In this document: piece by piece, positions 55,967 to 64,000 of the stretch
How the letters are laid out: every line of letters begins with the position of its first letter
Position numbering within the stretch: position 1 is the first letter of the stretch
NCBI GenBank assembly: GCA_002389665.1
Contig: DGNO01000001.1
Span: 87,564 to 151,563, forward strand
Length of the DNA: 64,000 nucleotides
Direction: 5' to 3'
Source: Rhodobiaceae bacterium UBA4490
Lineage (GTDB): Bacteria; Pseudomonadota; Alphaproteobacteria; Parvibaculales; Parvibaculaceae
Made by a program: the position numbers and the translations under genes
Notes under the pieces: generated by a model
Database searches by the model: none
Seen by the model: the letters and a program-made list of their open reading frames with translations, nothing else
Told to the model about the DNA's origin: nothing

Positions 55967-55990
55967 GAAAAGTAGAACGGGAACAGCAGC

Positions 55991-56581
55991 TTAGCTGTTG
56001 AGTTCCTCGTCTTCGCCTTCGGTTTCTTCGTCGGCGGCGAGCACGCCTTCCTCGAAGAATTCTTCGGCTTCGATCTCGTCGTCTTCGTCCTGGCGGCCGA
56101 GAACGTTTTCACCGCGGGCCTGCGCCTCGGCTTCGTCCTGGGTGCGCGCGATGTTCAGCGTCACGGTGGAGAAGACTTCCGGGTGCAGCATGATGCGCAC
56201 GCTGACAAGGCCCAGTTCCTTGATCGGCTTGTCCAGGATCACCTGGTTGCGGGCGGTGCTGAAGCCGCCATCGGTCAGAAGACCGGCAATGTCGCGGGTG
56301 CTCACGGAGCCGTAAAGCTGGCCGGTTTCACTGGCCGAGCGGATCACCACGAAGCTTTCGCCATCGAGCTTGGCATGGACGCCTTCGGCTTCCTTGCGCA
56401 GCTCCAGGTTGCGCGCTTCAAGCTGAGCGCGCTCTTCTTCGAAACGGCGAAGATTGTCCTTGGTGGCGCGGCGTGCTTTGCCGCGCGGCAGAAGGAAGTT
56501 ACGGGCGAACCCGTCCTTCACCCGGACCACATCACCCATTTGACCGAGCTTTTCCACCCGCTCGAGAAGCACGATTTCCAT
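55991..56581 (-). CDS. rplI: Large ribosomal subunit protein bL9
   Basis: A 196-aa ribosomal protein. The N-terminal RNA-binding domain [20 protein letters not shown] and [16 protein letters not shown] is the universal bL9 start, followed by the long helix and a C-terminal domain with [14 protein letters not shown]. An acidic tail of about 50 residues ([20 protein letters not shown]) extends past the usual 148-aa length, as in many alphaproteobacteria. GGAGAGAG precedes ATG 56581, which overlaps the preceding stop by one base. Confidence 0.97.
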   Translation of the reverse strand: MEIVLLERVEKLGQMGDVVRVKDGFARNFLLPRGKARRATKDNLRRFEEERAQLEARNLELRKEAEGVHAKLDGESFVVIRSASETGQLYGSVSTRDIAGLLTDGGFSTARNQVILDKPIKELGLVSVRIMLHPEVFSTVTLNIARTQDEAEAQARGENVLGRQDEDDEIEAEEFFEEGVLAADEETEGEDEELNS

Positions 56582-57633
56582 TAATCTCTCTCCTTGCCCG
56601 GGCTCCCGCTTGCCGCCGACAACCGGCCGCGCAGGTTCAACCAGGGATCCATCATGCCCAGGAGACCGACCGGAACGGCGAGCCACCCGAAAAACAGCAA
56701 TAGGAAGTAAAAAAGGCCCAGAACGACTATCCGGGCTTTCCAAGCGCGGGAGATAGCATGGATTATCGCCAGACCCAACAGAAAATATGGGATGAATAGG
56801 GCAATAATCAGCGCGCCCATGAAATGGGCGATTTCCCCCGGAATGAAGGTAAAGAGGAAGCAGGCCCCAAAGGCCCAAAGCAGCGGGCGGGGCAGTTCCA
56901 TGCGGTCAAAATCGGGCATGGGCCTGAGATTATGGCCGAAACGCATCAAAAGCCGCTGTCCGGCGGCCATGGTGGCCAGAATGACGAAGAGCCAGAGCGC
57001 GGTGGCGGCTGCCGGCAGGAGCGCGGCGGCGAGCGCCACAAGGCGCTGCGGCTCGACCGGCAGGCCCTGCTCGGCGACAAAGCGCGCGGCTGCCCCTGAT
57101 TCCAGCAAGGACTGGCCTGCCGTCTGGCGGAGCGCGGCGGCAAGCCCCTCGTAGCCCACCCAGATGATTCCCGCCTCCGCGATGACGAGCAGGAGAGCGG
57201 CCACCAGCGCCGCCCAGACCGCGATATCGCCGGGCGGGCACCAGATCACCCCTTCGGCGGGGGCGGGATGGGCATCGCTTGCCTCTTCTTCCCCGCGCTC
57301 TTCAGCAGGTTCGGGCGGATAAAGCCCCCGGCGGGAGACATGCGGGGCGGGGCGCTCGTAAAACAGCGCCTGCCGGCTCAGCCAGAAGGCGGGAAAAGCG
57401 GCGAACAGGAAAAAGGTCAGCCCGGCCGAAAAGCTGGAAATGAGGGAGAGGAAAACGAACCCGGCAGCCCCGGAAAAGGCGGCCATGCGCCCGCCCCAGC
57501 CGAGCCCGGCAACAAAAAGCGGGATGGGCGAGAGCAGCAAGGGCAAAAGAGCGAGAAGCGAGCCAGAGGCCGTTGTGAGAAACAGAACGGCGCTGACGAG
57601 ACCGGCCCCCAGTCCAATTATCCATTGCGGCAT
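56581..57633 (-). CDS. DUF2232 family membrane protein
   Basis: A 350-aa membrane protein with eight or so helices (around 5-25, 30-75, 130-160, 195-225, 245-290, 300-325), of the DUF2232/YybS-like type found between rpsR and rplI in alphaproteobacteria. AAGGAG precedes ATG 57633; a TTG two codons upstream is unlikely. The stop overlaps the rplI start by one base (TAATG), implying coupled translation. Function unknown. Confidence 0.83.
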   Translation of the reverse strand: MPQWIIGLGAGLVSAVLFLTTASGSLLALLPLLLSPIPLFVAGLGWGGRMAAFSGAAGFVFLSLISSFSAGLTFFLFAAFPAFWLSRQALFYERPAPHVSRRGLYPPEPAEERGEEEASDAHPAPAEGVIWCPPGDIAVWAALVAALLLVIAEAGIIWVGYEGLAAALRQTAGQSLLESGAAARFVAEQGLPVEPQRLVALAAALLPAAATALWLFVILATMAAGQRLLMRFGHNLRPMPDFDRMELPRPLLWAFGACFLFTFIPGEIAHFMGALIIALFIPYFLLGLAIIHAISRAWKARIVVLGLFYFLLLFFGWLAVPVGLLGMMDPWLNLRGRLSAASGSPGKERD

Positions 57634-57759
57634 TGGCAAGGCTCCTTGGGGCGGCGGGACAAGGGGGCGCGGGCTTTAAGGCTCGAGGCCTCCCCTGAAG
57701 ATAAGGAAGATAAGAAACGGGCGCGGAACCTGGGTCCCGCGCCCGTCAAATCCGGCTGC

Positions 57760-58005
57760 TTACTTGATGATGTAAGGCAGCAGGGCCAGGAAGCGGGCGC
57801 GCTTGATGGCGCGGGCCAGCTCACGCTGCTTCTTGGCCGAGACAGCCGTGATACGGCTGGGGACGATCTTGCCGCGCTCGGAAATGTAGCGCTGCAGCAG
57901 TTTCACGTCCTTGTAATCGATTTTCGGCGCGCCTTCCCCGGAGAAGGGGCAGGTCTTCCGGCGGCGGAAGAAAGGACGGCGAACGGGTACTTGCGGAATA
58001 GCCAT
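57760..58005 (-). CDS. rpsR: Small ribosomal subunit protein bS18
   Basis: An 81-aa ribosomal protein: [40 protein letters not shown] and [20 protein letters not shown] are the family signatures. It binds next to bS6 on the 30S platform. It starts 19 bp after rpsF in the same operon. Confidence 0.98.
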   Translation of the reverse strand: MAIPQVPVRRPFFRRRKTCPFSGEGAPKIDYKDVKLLQRYISERGKIVPSRITAVSAKKQRELARAIKRARFLALLPYIIK

Positions 58006-58024
58006 GTGTCTTTCTCCTTAAGCC

Positions 58025-58468
58025 TTAGTCGTCGGAGCGGCGCGGGCCGCGTTCGGAACGCTCACCGCGGTCGCCGCGATCACCTCTGTCACCGCGATCG
58101 CCCCGGTCACGGTCGCCCCGGCGTCCGTCCCGGTCGCCGCCGCGGTTCTTGCTCTGCAGCATGGCGGAGGGGCCTTCTTCCAGCTCATCCACACGCAGCG
58201 TCAGCGAGCGCAGCACGTCTTCGTTCAGGCGCTGCTGGCGTTCCAGCTCCTGCACGGCTTCGTGCGGGGCGTCGATGTTCAGAAGCGTGTAATGGCCCTT
58301 GCGGTTCTTGCGCACCCGGTAGGTGAGCGAGCGCAGGCCCCAATATTCGGTCTTGGCGATGGAGCCGCCATTTTCGGAGATGACGTTTTTGAACTGCTCG
58401 ACGAGATTGTCGACCTGTTGCTGCGACACGTCCTGACGCGCGATAAATACATGCTCGTAGAGAGCCAT
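58025..58468 (-). CDS. rpsF: Small ribosomal subunit protein bS6
   Basis: A 147-aa ribosomal protein. The core (1-95) begins [20 protein letters not shown] and includes [21 protein letters not shown] long tail follows, rich in Gly, Asp and Arg (repeated GDR units from about residue 110), so the protein is about 50 residues longer than the core family. In E. coli bS6 gains a C-terminal Glu tail by RimK; here the tail is encoded. It opens the operon rpsF-rpsR-DUF2232-rplI. Confidence 0.97.
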   Translation of the reverse strand: MALYEHVFIARQDVSQQQVDNLVEQFKNVISENGGSIAKTEYWGLRSLTYRVRKNRKGHYTLLNIDAPHEAVQELERQQRLNEDVLRSLTLRVDELEEGPSAMLQSKNRGGDRDGRRGDRDRGDRGDRGDRGDRGERSERGPRRSDD

Positions 58469-59132
58469 GATGCCTTTCCTTCACTTTGGACGTCCCCGGC
58501 GCCGAGCCCCCTTTGAGCCCGCATATTGGAAAGGCTCGAAAGGACCAAAGAAGCGGGGACACGGGAGCCCGGGATTTCTGGCGAAATGCCCTGCCGGAGA
58601 TCGCTCTCCGGTGCTCCGTTCAGCCCCCAACCGAGGCACGTTGTTTAAGGTGGCGGAATATACGGATTTCCCGCCCCGATGCAAGGGGGGAGTGGGGACG
58701 GGGGGTGAGGCCCGGCTGGGACGGCGTAGGGGGCTGGTCCCTCCCGTTAACTCTCCCGCGTCACCCCGCGGCCCCGCCGCGGAAAACCGCCCTCCCGTCA
58801 TGGCCCGGCTTGACCGGGCCATCCACGGAAACCCGCCGCAGCGCCTGAATATGTCGCCCGTGGATGCCCCGCTTAAAGCGGGGCATGACGGCCAGAGAAA
58901 AGCGCCGCTCCAGAGCCCCCCGTTCGTCATGCTCGGGCTTGACCCAAGCATCCATTGGAAAGGCGCATAGTATTCACAACGTTTAATGAAGTTGTGATTT
59001 CGGTCGCAGTTCATGCAAATTTGTCTACAAAACTACAGCAGCAACTTGAGAATGTGAGGCAGACTGTTCAATTGTCACTTGATTGCTGAGAGAGGAAAGC
59101 TGCCATCACCTGCTTTATTGGAGTTTGAGAAT
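58469..59132. repeat. Non-coding segment with three palindromic repeats
   Basis: No gene is seen. Three repeat units lie at 58797-58825 (GTCATGGCCCGG...CATCCA), 58861-58889 (TGGATGCCCC...GGGGCATGAC) and 58926-58954 (GTCATGCTCGGG...CATCCA). The first and third have the same orientation, the second is inverted. The first 300 bp form the rpsF leader. The DNA after 58960 becomes AT-richer toward the orphan gene. Confidence 0.75.
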
Positions 59133-59777
59133 ATGGATGACAAAGCTCTTGATAAGGCAAGAAGTCGTCTTCGCGTCGCAAAAAAGGCATTGCTTGAGTT
59201 AGAGGCTAGCGAAACGTTTCAAGAATTTGCGGACAATTGGTATGTGTTCTTGGGTTCCGCCAAAAATATATACACTGTGTTGGAACAGGGGGCTAAATGT
59301 TCCGCTCAGTCAAAGCAGTGGTTTGGTGCAAAAAAACGAGTGCGTAAACAAGATCAGCTACTGCAATACCTCTATGAGGCAAGAAATGATGACGAGCATG
59401 GACTCGGATCATCCATAGCTCTACAGCCGGAGCGCCGTGCCATTGGCATAGCGGAACCGGGCTATAGTAATACAATGATACTTAATGGGGGCCCTTTTAA
59501 AGACGTCTTAGTTTCAGGGGGGAGTACGGCATTTGTCTCTGAAGGTCCATTGCCCGTCGATATTCGTGCAACACCTCTTGATGGCAAGCCGGTATTGGAG
59601 CGACGAACTCCGGCAACCGCTATACTGATAGAAGTTAAAGCTAGAGGTAATAGGATATACAACCCTCCAACCACTCATTTGGGAGATGATTTAACCGATG
59701 TATCTCCAATTTCTGTGGCGAAGTTAGCGATAGACTATTTGGAGGGACTCATAGCGGAAGCTTCCAGTTTAACTTAG
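59133..59777 (+). CDS. Orphan protein with HEPN-like R-x4-H motif
   Basis: A 214-aa protein of unrecognised family. Residues 1-90 are mainly helical (MDDKALDKARSRLRVAKKAL) and contain LLQYLYEARNDDEHG, where Arg84-x4-His89 matches the catalytic R-x4-6-H of HEPN RNases. The second half looks beta-rich with Pro/Gly turns. GGAG ten bases before ATG 59133 supports this start; a TTG at 59079 extends the frame by 18 codons. Base composition is clearly AT-richer than the neighbours, codons are atypical, and repeats flank it on both sides, so it may be acquired. The RNase role is inference only. Confidence 0.6.
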   Translation: MDDKALDKARSRLRVAKKALLELEASETFQEFADNWYVFLGSAKNIYTVLEQGAKCSAQSKQWFGAKKRVRKQDQLLQYLYEARNDDEHGLGSSIALQPERRAIGIAEPGYSNTMILNGGPFKDVLVSGGSTAFVSEGPLPVDIRATPLDGKPVLERRTPATAILIEVKARGNRIYNPPTTHLGDDLTDVSPISVAKLAIDYLEGLIAEASSLT

Positions 59778-59886
59778 GTGGCTTTGTGCAGTCTGATTGG
59801 GACTTACATTAGCTGTCTCAGATGTTGCTCCATATCTATGCCGTCGCTAACCAAATTTAGAGCGTGCGTTTAGTCGCAAGATCAAA

Positions 59887-59915
59887 TGGACCCTCGGGTC
59901 AAGCCCGAGGGTGAC
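59887..59915. repeat. Intergenic palindromic repeat
   Basis: TGGACCCTCGGG-TC-AAGCCCGAGGGTGAC is a single full copy with arms CCTCGGG/CCCGAGG, between the orphan gene and the acetyltransferase gene. Confidence 0.8.
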
Positions 59916-59927
59916 GCGTGATGGGCC

Positions 59928-60557
59928 TCACCCCACCTCCAGCTGCATTTCCGTTGCCGATGAAAAGCCGAAGAGAAAGCGCAGCGGGCCCATATGCTGT
60001 GTACGGACGGGTTTGAAGCCGAAGCGGGTATAGAGCGCGCGGGCGCGGGGGTTGATGTCGATAACATCGAGGCGGACGGCGGAAAGGCCGCGCTGGCGGG
60101 CTTCCTCCGCAATGGCTTTGAGCAGCGCGGTTCCCACGCCTAAGCCGCGCGCCTCGGGTCCGACGAAAATCCCGTCCATTAGAAGAATGCCCTGGCTGGT
60201 GGGCCGTTCCAGAAGCTGCAGCAAAAGCCCGCGCCAGAGCCCGCCGTAAGTGCCGTAAACGCGCGCAAGGTCGGCCATCTCCCCGCCGACAAAGGCACCC
60301 TCCGGCGTTTTGAACCCGGCAACGCCGAGCAACTTTCCCTCATCCGAGACCGCGCTGATCGCATGGGAAGGATCGAGCACGCTTTCGATGAAGCGGCGGG
60401 CCTTTTTCGGCGGGTTCAGCATCAGGCCGAGCTTGCCCTGAAACGCCTCCCAGAAATACGCCGTGGCCAGCGCCCGGTGTTCGGCGGCGAGCCCCTTTGC
60501 AACGGTAAAGGGGGCGGTAAAACCGCTTTCGGCAGAAGCGGGGGGCGTTTCGTCCAT
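59928..60557 (-). CDS. GNAT family N-acetyltransferase
   Basis: A 209-aa protein. The acetyl-CoA pyrophosphate loop is FVGPEARGLGVGTALLKAIA (R-G-x-G-x-G/A form), followed by SAVRLDVIDINPRARALYTR and FGFKPVRT, the usual beta-5 and closing tyrosine region. The N-terminal 60 residues differ from small family members (YFWEAFQGKLGLMLNPPKKA). The substrate is unknown. It ends just before the repeat at 59.9 kb. Confidence 0.85.
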   Translation of the reverse strand: MDETPPASAESGFTAPFTVAKGLAAEHRALATAYFWEAFQGKLGLMLNPPKKARRFIESVLDPSHAISAVSDEGKLLGVAGFKTPEGAFVGGEMADLARVYGTYGGLWRGLLLQLLERPTSQGILLMDGIFVGPEARGLGVGTALLKAIAEEARQRGLSAVRLDVIDINPRARALYTRFGFKPVRTQHMGPLRFLFGFSSATEMQLEVG

Positions 60558-60675
60558 CTCTCATCTCCCTTGTTCTTTTGTAGATCGGGAGTGCATGTGA
60601 AAGATCAAGCGCGGGCGCGCACCAAAGTGGGGGAAAGCGCAGACAGGCGAAAGCCGCCGCGCTAGACTTGCGCGC

Positions 60676-61185
60676 ATGACCGCATCTTTCTCTTTCCGTT
60701 TTCTGCTCCCTGCCGCGCTGCTGCTTGTGGCGCTGGCGGCAAGTTTTGCGCTTGCCGGTTTCACGTCGCCGCAAAGTTACAGCGAAGCGCAGGGCGAGCT
60801 GCCGCGCGCGCCGCTGACGCTGGTAACGGAAAAAGGCCGCTTCGATTTTTCCGTGGAGGTTGCCGATGAGGAAGAAGAGCGCCAGCGCGGGCTGATGCAC
60901 CGCCCTGCGCCGGGCGCGGATGAAGGCATGCTGTTTTTATGGCCGGGCGAGGCGCCGCGCGAGCGGGCCTTCTGGATGCGCGCGACGCCCGCCTCCCTCG
61001 ACATTCTTTATCTGGGCCAAGACGGGCGCATTCTTTCCATCGCCGCCGAAACGCAGCCGAATTCCGATAAACTCATCCCCTCGCGCGGGCCCGCGCACGG
61101 TGTCCTCGAACTGCGCGCCGGCCGCGCGGCGGAACTGGGCGCCAAGGCGGGGGACAAGGTGCTGCACCCTTATTTTGCGGAGTGA
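60676..61185 (+). CDS. DUF192 family secreted protein
   Basis: A 169-aa protein. A signal peptide (FRFLLPAALLLVALAASFAL, about 7-27) is followed by the DUF192 beta-fold: FSVEVADEEEERQRGLMHRP, EGMLFLWPGEAPRERAFWMR, ASLDILYLGQDGRILSIAAE and the end GDKVLHPYF. The family function is not known. It stands alone between repeat-rich segments and has no co-oriented close partner. Confidence 0.88.
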   Translation: MTASFSFRFLLPAALLLVALAASFALAGFTSPQSYSEAQGELPRAPLTLVTEKGRFDFSVEVADEEEERQRGLMHRPAPGADEGMLFLWPGEAPRERAFWMRATPASLDILYLGQDGRILSIAAETQPNSDKLIPSRGPAHGVLELRAGRAAELGAKAGDKVLHPYFAE

Positions 61186-61625
61186 GGGCGCGTTGCGATG
61201 CGCTGCGCCCCGCAACACCCACTCACTGTCACCCCGGCCCCCGTCCCGGGGTCCAAGCAACCCCTCCGCCTGCCGCGGCGCTGCGTGGACCCCGGGACAA
61301 GCCCGGGGTGACACTTTTTATGTGGGGCGGGGAAGTGCGTTCTTGCAGCGTGCGGGCGTGTGTCGACGTGCAGGATGCACCGCGCCCCGCCATATCCACT
61401 CACTGTCATCCCGGCCCCCGTGCCGGGGTCCAAGCAACCCCTCCGCCTGCCGCAGCGCTGTATGGACCCCGGGTCAAGCCCGGGGTGACACTCTCATGTG
61501 GGGCAGGGCCGTGCTCCCGTTACCCTCACCCCCAAAATCCCCCTCCCGCTTGACACCGCGCCCGTCCGCGTTATCCATGACGGACCCGCGCGGGACGCGG
61601 GAGCACAGCGTTAAAGGGAGCAAGC
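61186..61625. repeat. Tandemly duplicated repeat block
   Basis: No gene is seen. Two imperfect copies of about 110-130 bp start near 61196 and 61373, 177 bp apart. Each holds an inverted pair of palindromes (61227-61255 with 61286-61313; 61404-61432 with 61463-61490) separated by the same 30-bp linker with CAAGCAACCC at its start. The remainder is the fabD leader; AAAGGGAGCAAGC at 61613-61625 is its ribosome binding site. Confidence 0.85.
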
Positions 61626-62567
61626 ATGACACGCGCATTCACTTTTCCGGGGCAGGGGTCGCAGGCCGTCGGCATGGGCAAGGAACTGGCCGAGGCGTTT
61701 CCCGCCGCCCGTGAGGTTTTCGAGGAAGTGAATGAGGCGCTGGGCCAGAACCTTTCGAAACTCATGTGGGAAGGCCCGGGCGAGGAGCTGACGCTGACGG
61801 AAAACGCGCAGCCTGCGCTGATGGCCGTCTCGCTCGCCGCCATGCGCGTTTTGGAAAAAGAAGGCGGCTTTGCGCTCGCCGATAAGGCGGCTTACGTGGC
61901 AGGCCATTCGCTCGGCGAATATTCCGCCCTTGCCGCCGCCGGCACGTTCACGCTGGCGGATACGGCGCGGCTTCTTAAAACGCGCGGCCAGGCGATGCAA
62001 AAGGCCGTGCCCGTGGGCGAAGGGGCGATGGCCGCCGTGCTCGGCCTTGAATTCGATGATGCAAAAGCGGTGGCGGAAGCGGCCTCTGAAGTCGGCGTTT
62101 GCCAGACCGCGAATGACAATGCGCCGGGCCAGATCGTGCTGTCGGGCGCCAAAGCTGCCGTCGAGCGCGCAGCCGAGCTTGCCAAGGAAAAAGGCGCCAA
62201 GCGCGCCATGCTGCTCGATGTCTCCGCGCCTTTCCACTGCGCGCTGATGCAGCCGGCCGCCGACAAGATGGCCGAAGCGCTGGGCACGGTTGAAATGCGC
62301 GCCCCCTCCGTGCCGCTCATCGCGAATGTGACGGCGGGCCCGGTGGATGATCCGGAAGTGATCCGCAAATTGCTGGTCGAGCAGGTGACGGGCATGGTGC
62401 GCTGGCGCGAAAGCGTTGCCTGGCTTGCGGAAAATGGCGTCACCTCGGTGGTGGAAGTCGGCTCCGGCAAAGTGCTCTCCGGCCTTGCCAAGCGCATTTC
62501 CAAGGAACTGACGGCGGCCAATGTCGGCGCGCCCGGCGATGTGGAAGCGTTTCTGGCTTCGCTTTGA
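61626..62567 (+). CDS. fabD: Malonyl-CoA:ACP transacylase
   Basis: A 313-aa enzyme loading malonate onto ACP for fatty acid synthesis. Start TRAFTFPGQGSQAVGMGKEL, the catalytic Ser in VAGHSLGEYSALAAAG (Ser95), Arg in LLKTRGQAMQKAVPVGEGA, and His in DVSAPFHCALMQPAADKM are all present. Length normal. It heads fabD-fabG-acpP; fabF probably follows beyond the window. Confidence 0.97.
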   Translation: MTRAFTFPGQGSQAVGMGKELAEAFPAAREVFEEVNEALGQNLSKLMWEGPGEELTLTENAQPALMAVSLAAMRVLEKEGGFALADKAAYVAGHSLGEYSALAAAGTFTLADTARLLKTRGQAMQKAVPVGEGAMAAVLGLEFDDAKAVAEAASEVGVCQTANDNAPGQIVLSGAKAAVERAAELAKEKGAKRAMLLDVSAPFHCALMQPAADKMAEALGTVEMRAPSVPLIANVTAGPVDDPEVIRKLLVEQVTGMVRWRESVAWLAENGVTSVVEVGSGKVLSGLAKRISKELTAANVGAPGDVEAFLASL

Positions 62568-62689
62568 TGTTTTCCTACCGCAAACGGCACAAACAAATAA
62601 ATGCAGTTGAGGCTTGCGCAGCCACGGCGAATAACGGCAGATAGAAGCCAGGTTTTATAAAGCCGGATTTTGTAAAAGCGGGCGCGCTG

Positions 62690-62721
62690 CCCGGTTCAAC
62701 GATACGCCGGTTCAACGATAC
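62690..62721. repeat. Perfect 16-bp tandem duplication before fabG
   Basis: CCGGTTCAACGATACG occurs twice without gap (62690-62705 and 62706-62721), ending 15 bp before the fabG ATG and just upstream of its GGGGGAGGG binding site. A weak promoter candidate, TTGAGG-17-AATAAC, lies at 62607-62635. Confidence 0.85.
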
Positions 62722-62736
62722 GAAGGGGGAGGGATC

Positions 62737-63477
62737 ATGTTCGATCTCACCGGAAAAAAAGCTCTGATCACCGGCGCCTCGGGCGGCATCGGCTCGTCCA
62801 TCGCCAAGGCGCTGCACGGCCAAGGCGCAACGCTGGCCATTTCCGGCACGCGCCGTGAAGCGCTCGAAGCGCTGGCCTCGGAGCTGGGCGGCGAGCGGGT
62901 GCATATCACGCCCTGCAATCTTTCTGATCTCGAAGCGGTGGACGCGCTGCCCAAAGAGGCGAGCGAGGCCATGGGCGGGCTCGACATTCTGGTCAATAAT
63001 GCCGGCATCACCCGCGACAACATCTTCATGCGCATGAAGGACGAAGAGTGGGAAGAGGTGCTGAAAGTGAACCTCACCGCCGGTTTCCGCCTCTCGCGCG
63101 CCGTTTTGCGCGGCATGATGAAGGCCCGCTGGGGCCGCATCATCGGCATCACCTCGGTGGTGGGCGTCATGGGCAATCCGGGCCAGGCGAACTATGCCGC
63201 CTCCAAGGCCGGCATGATCGGCATGTCGAAATCGCTCGCCCAGGAAGTCGCCAGCCGCAACATCACGGTGAATTGCGTCGCTCCCGGTTTCATCAAAACC
63301 GCCATGACGGATGCGCTGGACGACAAGCAGCAGGAGGCCATTTCGGGGCGAATCCCTGCCGGGCGTCTCGGTACTTCCGAGGAAATTGCCGCTGCCTGCC
63401 TCTATCTGGCGAGCGAGGAAGCGGCCTATGTCACCGGCCAGACCATTCACGTAAATGGCGGCATGGTGATGATCTGA
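62737..63477 (+). CDS. fabG: 3-oxoacyl-ACP reductase
   Basis: A 246-aa NADPH-dependent SDR reducing 3-oxoacyl-ACP. The cofactor site is ITGASGGIGSSIAKAL; then LVNNAGITRDNIFMRMKDEE, catalytic Ser140 in GITSVVGVMG, and Tyr153/Lys157 in YAASKAGMIGMSKSLAQEVA. The C-terminus IHVNGGMVMI is the FabG end. Operon position between fabD and acpP confirms the assignment. Confidence 0.97.
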   Translation: MFDLTGKKALITGASGGIGSSIAKALHGQGATLAISGTRREALEALASELGGERVHITPCNLSDLEAVDALPKEASEAMGGLDILVNNAGITRDNIFMRMKDEEWEEVLKVNLTAGFRLSRAVLRGMMKARWGRIIGITSVVGVMGNPGQANYAASKAGMIGMSKSLAQEVASRNITVNCVAPGFIKTAMTDALDDKQQEAISGRIPAGRLGTSEEIAAACLYLASEEAAYVTGQTIHVNGGMVMI

Positions 63478-63486
63478 CGAAATTTC

Positions 63487-63538
63487 CTTGTGAAAACAAG
63501 GGCTTGCCGGAAAGTTCCAATTCCCGTGAAGAATTGGC
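63487..63538 (+). other. Two hairpins between fabG and acpP
   Basis: CCTTGT-GAAA-ACAAGG (63487-63502) is a perfect stem with a stable GAAA tetraloop. CCAATTC (63518-63524) pairs with GAATTGG (63532-63538). They lie 9 bp after the fabG stop and about 190 bp before acpP. They may stabilise or process the transcript, letting acpP be expressed more strongly. A TTGGCA-17-GTACTC promoter candidate (63546-63574) follows. Confidence 0.5.
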
Positions 63539-63731
63539 TGCTTATTGGCAAACATCGGAAAAGTGTGGTACTCAAGCCGCGAATTTTTTCTTGCGGCGGG
63601 TAACGGGACAGGCCACAACCTGTTCAATTTCCTGATGAAGGAAAGCGCCACGTTTGCATCCTTGACGCCATCTATTTGTGAGTGCGGGGGGCGCGAGGCT
63701 GGTCAACCTGGAGAGGATCTGAGGACTGGAA

Positions 63732-63968
63732 ATGAGTGATATTGGAGAGCGCGTTAAAAAGATCGTGGTGGAGCATCTGGGTGTCGAAGCCGACAAGGTG
63801 ACGGACAATGCCAGCTTTATCGACGATCTCGGCGCCGACAGCCTGGACAACGTCGAACTCGTGATGGCGTTTGAAGAAGAATTCGGCGTGGAAATTCCGG
63901 ACGATGCGGCAGAGACCATCCAGACGGTTGGCGATGCCATTCGCTTCATCGACGCGAATTCGAACTAA
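63732..63968 (+). CDS. acpP: Acyl carrier protein
   Basis: A 78-aa acidic four-helix carrier of fatty acyl chains: [20 protein letters not shown], the phosphopantetheine Ser in [20 protein letters not shown] (Ser37), and [20 protein letters not shown]. Length and motif are standard. GGACTGGAA and an upstream GAGAGGATCTGAGG lie before the ATG. A 254-bp leader separates it from fabG. Confidence 0.98.
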   Translation: MSDIGERVKKIVVEHLGVEADKVTDNASFIDDLGADSLDNVELVMAFEEEFGVEIPDDAAETIQTVGDAIRFIDANSN

Positions 63969-64000
63969 ACAAGTAAAATGAGGCCGCGGCACATCGGGTG

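Noticed and set aside
59079..59132. Upstream extension of the AT-rich orphan gene from a TTG
   Set aside because: No ribosome binding site at the TTG, whereas ATG 59133 has GGAG upstream.
61196..61506. CRISPR array
   Set aside because: The repeats are palindromic units with shared linkers, only two blocks, and no cas genes.

Overview
This is a GC-rich (about 60%) chromosomal window from an alphaproteobacterium. The evidence is gene order rather than any single marker: rpsF-rpsR-DUF2232-rplI, dnaB-alr-mlaE-mlaF-radA-cvpA-purF, a YfgM-like protein-bamB-der, an ABC permease/ATPase pair beside alr, dispersed GTCAT/TGGACCCC-type palindromes, and a Paracoccus-like napEFDABC operon. A marine Parvibaculum/Rhodobium-type relative is plausible, but the genus cannot be fixed from sequence alone. 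No phage, insertion sequence, CRISPR array or rRNA gene was seen.

Layout. 0-8 kb: the start of an inner-membrane protein gene with its PadR-type repressor, a SAM methyltransferase, an MMPL/RND exporter, a PilZ-methyltransferase fusion, and a sensor histidine kinase whose original 5' end is cut by an in-frame TAG. 8-12 kb: a TetR regulator divergent from an operon of glutathione transferase, cupin, AhpD-like protein, cytochrome P460 and a Met/His-rich secreted protein, ending in a strong terminator. 12-15 kb: two GIY-YIG proteins, tRNA-Gln(CTG), and a slipin/NfeD pair. 15-22.6 kb: Ppx/GppA, rlmE, guaB, rsmB family, a TPR protein, guaA. 23.4-28.1 kb: napEFDABC, the periplasmic nitrate reductase with its tetraheme quinol dehydrogenase. 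28-33.4 kb: small regulator-plus-enzyme modules (HxlR/GST; ArsR/SRPBCC/VOC/VOC/YceI). 33.5-36.5 kb: an outer-membrane barrel, a TPR protein and a membrane protein. 36.7-41.4 kb: panB, a YfgM-like protein, bamB, der. 41.4-45.3 kb (minus strand): ABC-F ATPase, GyrI-like, DUF899, SRPBCC, ArsR. 45.4-58.5 kb (minus strand): SDR, purF, cvpA, radA, mlaF, mlaE, alr, dnaB, cfa, rplI, DUF2232, rpsR, rpsF. 58.5-61.6 kb: repeat-rich accessory segments with an AT-richer orphan gene. 61.6-64 kb: fabD, fabG, acpP.

Most genes are housekeeping. The accessory interest lies in (i) the TetR-linked cytochrome P460 operon, a possible periplasmic nitrogen-oxide/hydroxylamine or electrophile defence unit; (ii) the amber-interrupted kinase; (iii) four local regulators (PadR, HxlR, two ArsR) with clear palindromic operator candidates on their own promoters; (iv) a structured leader hiding the ribosome binding site of the outer-membrane barrel gene; and (v) an orphan AT-rich gene with a HEPN-like R-x4-H motif set between palindromic repeats. 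All functions are read from motifs and family knowledge; no database search was run.
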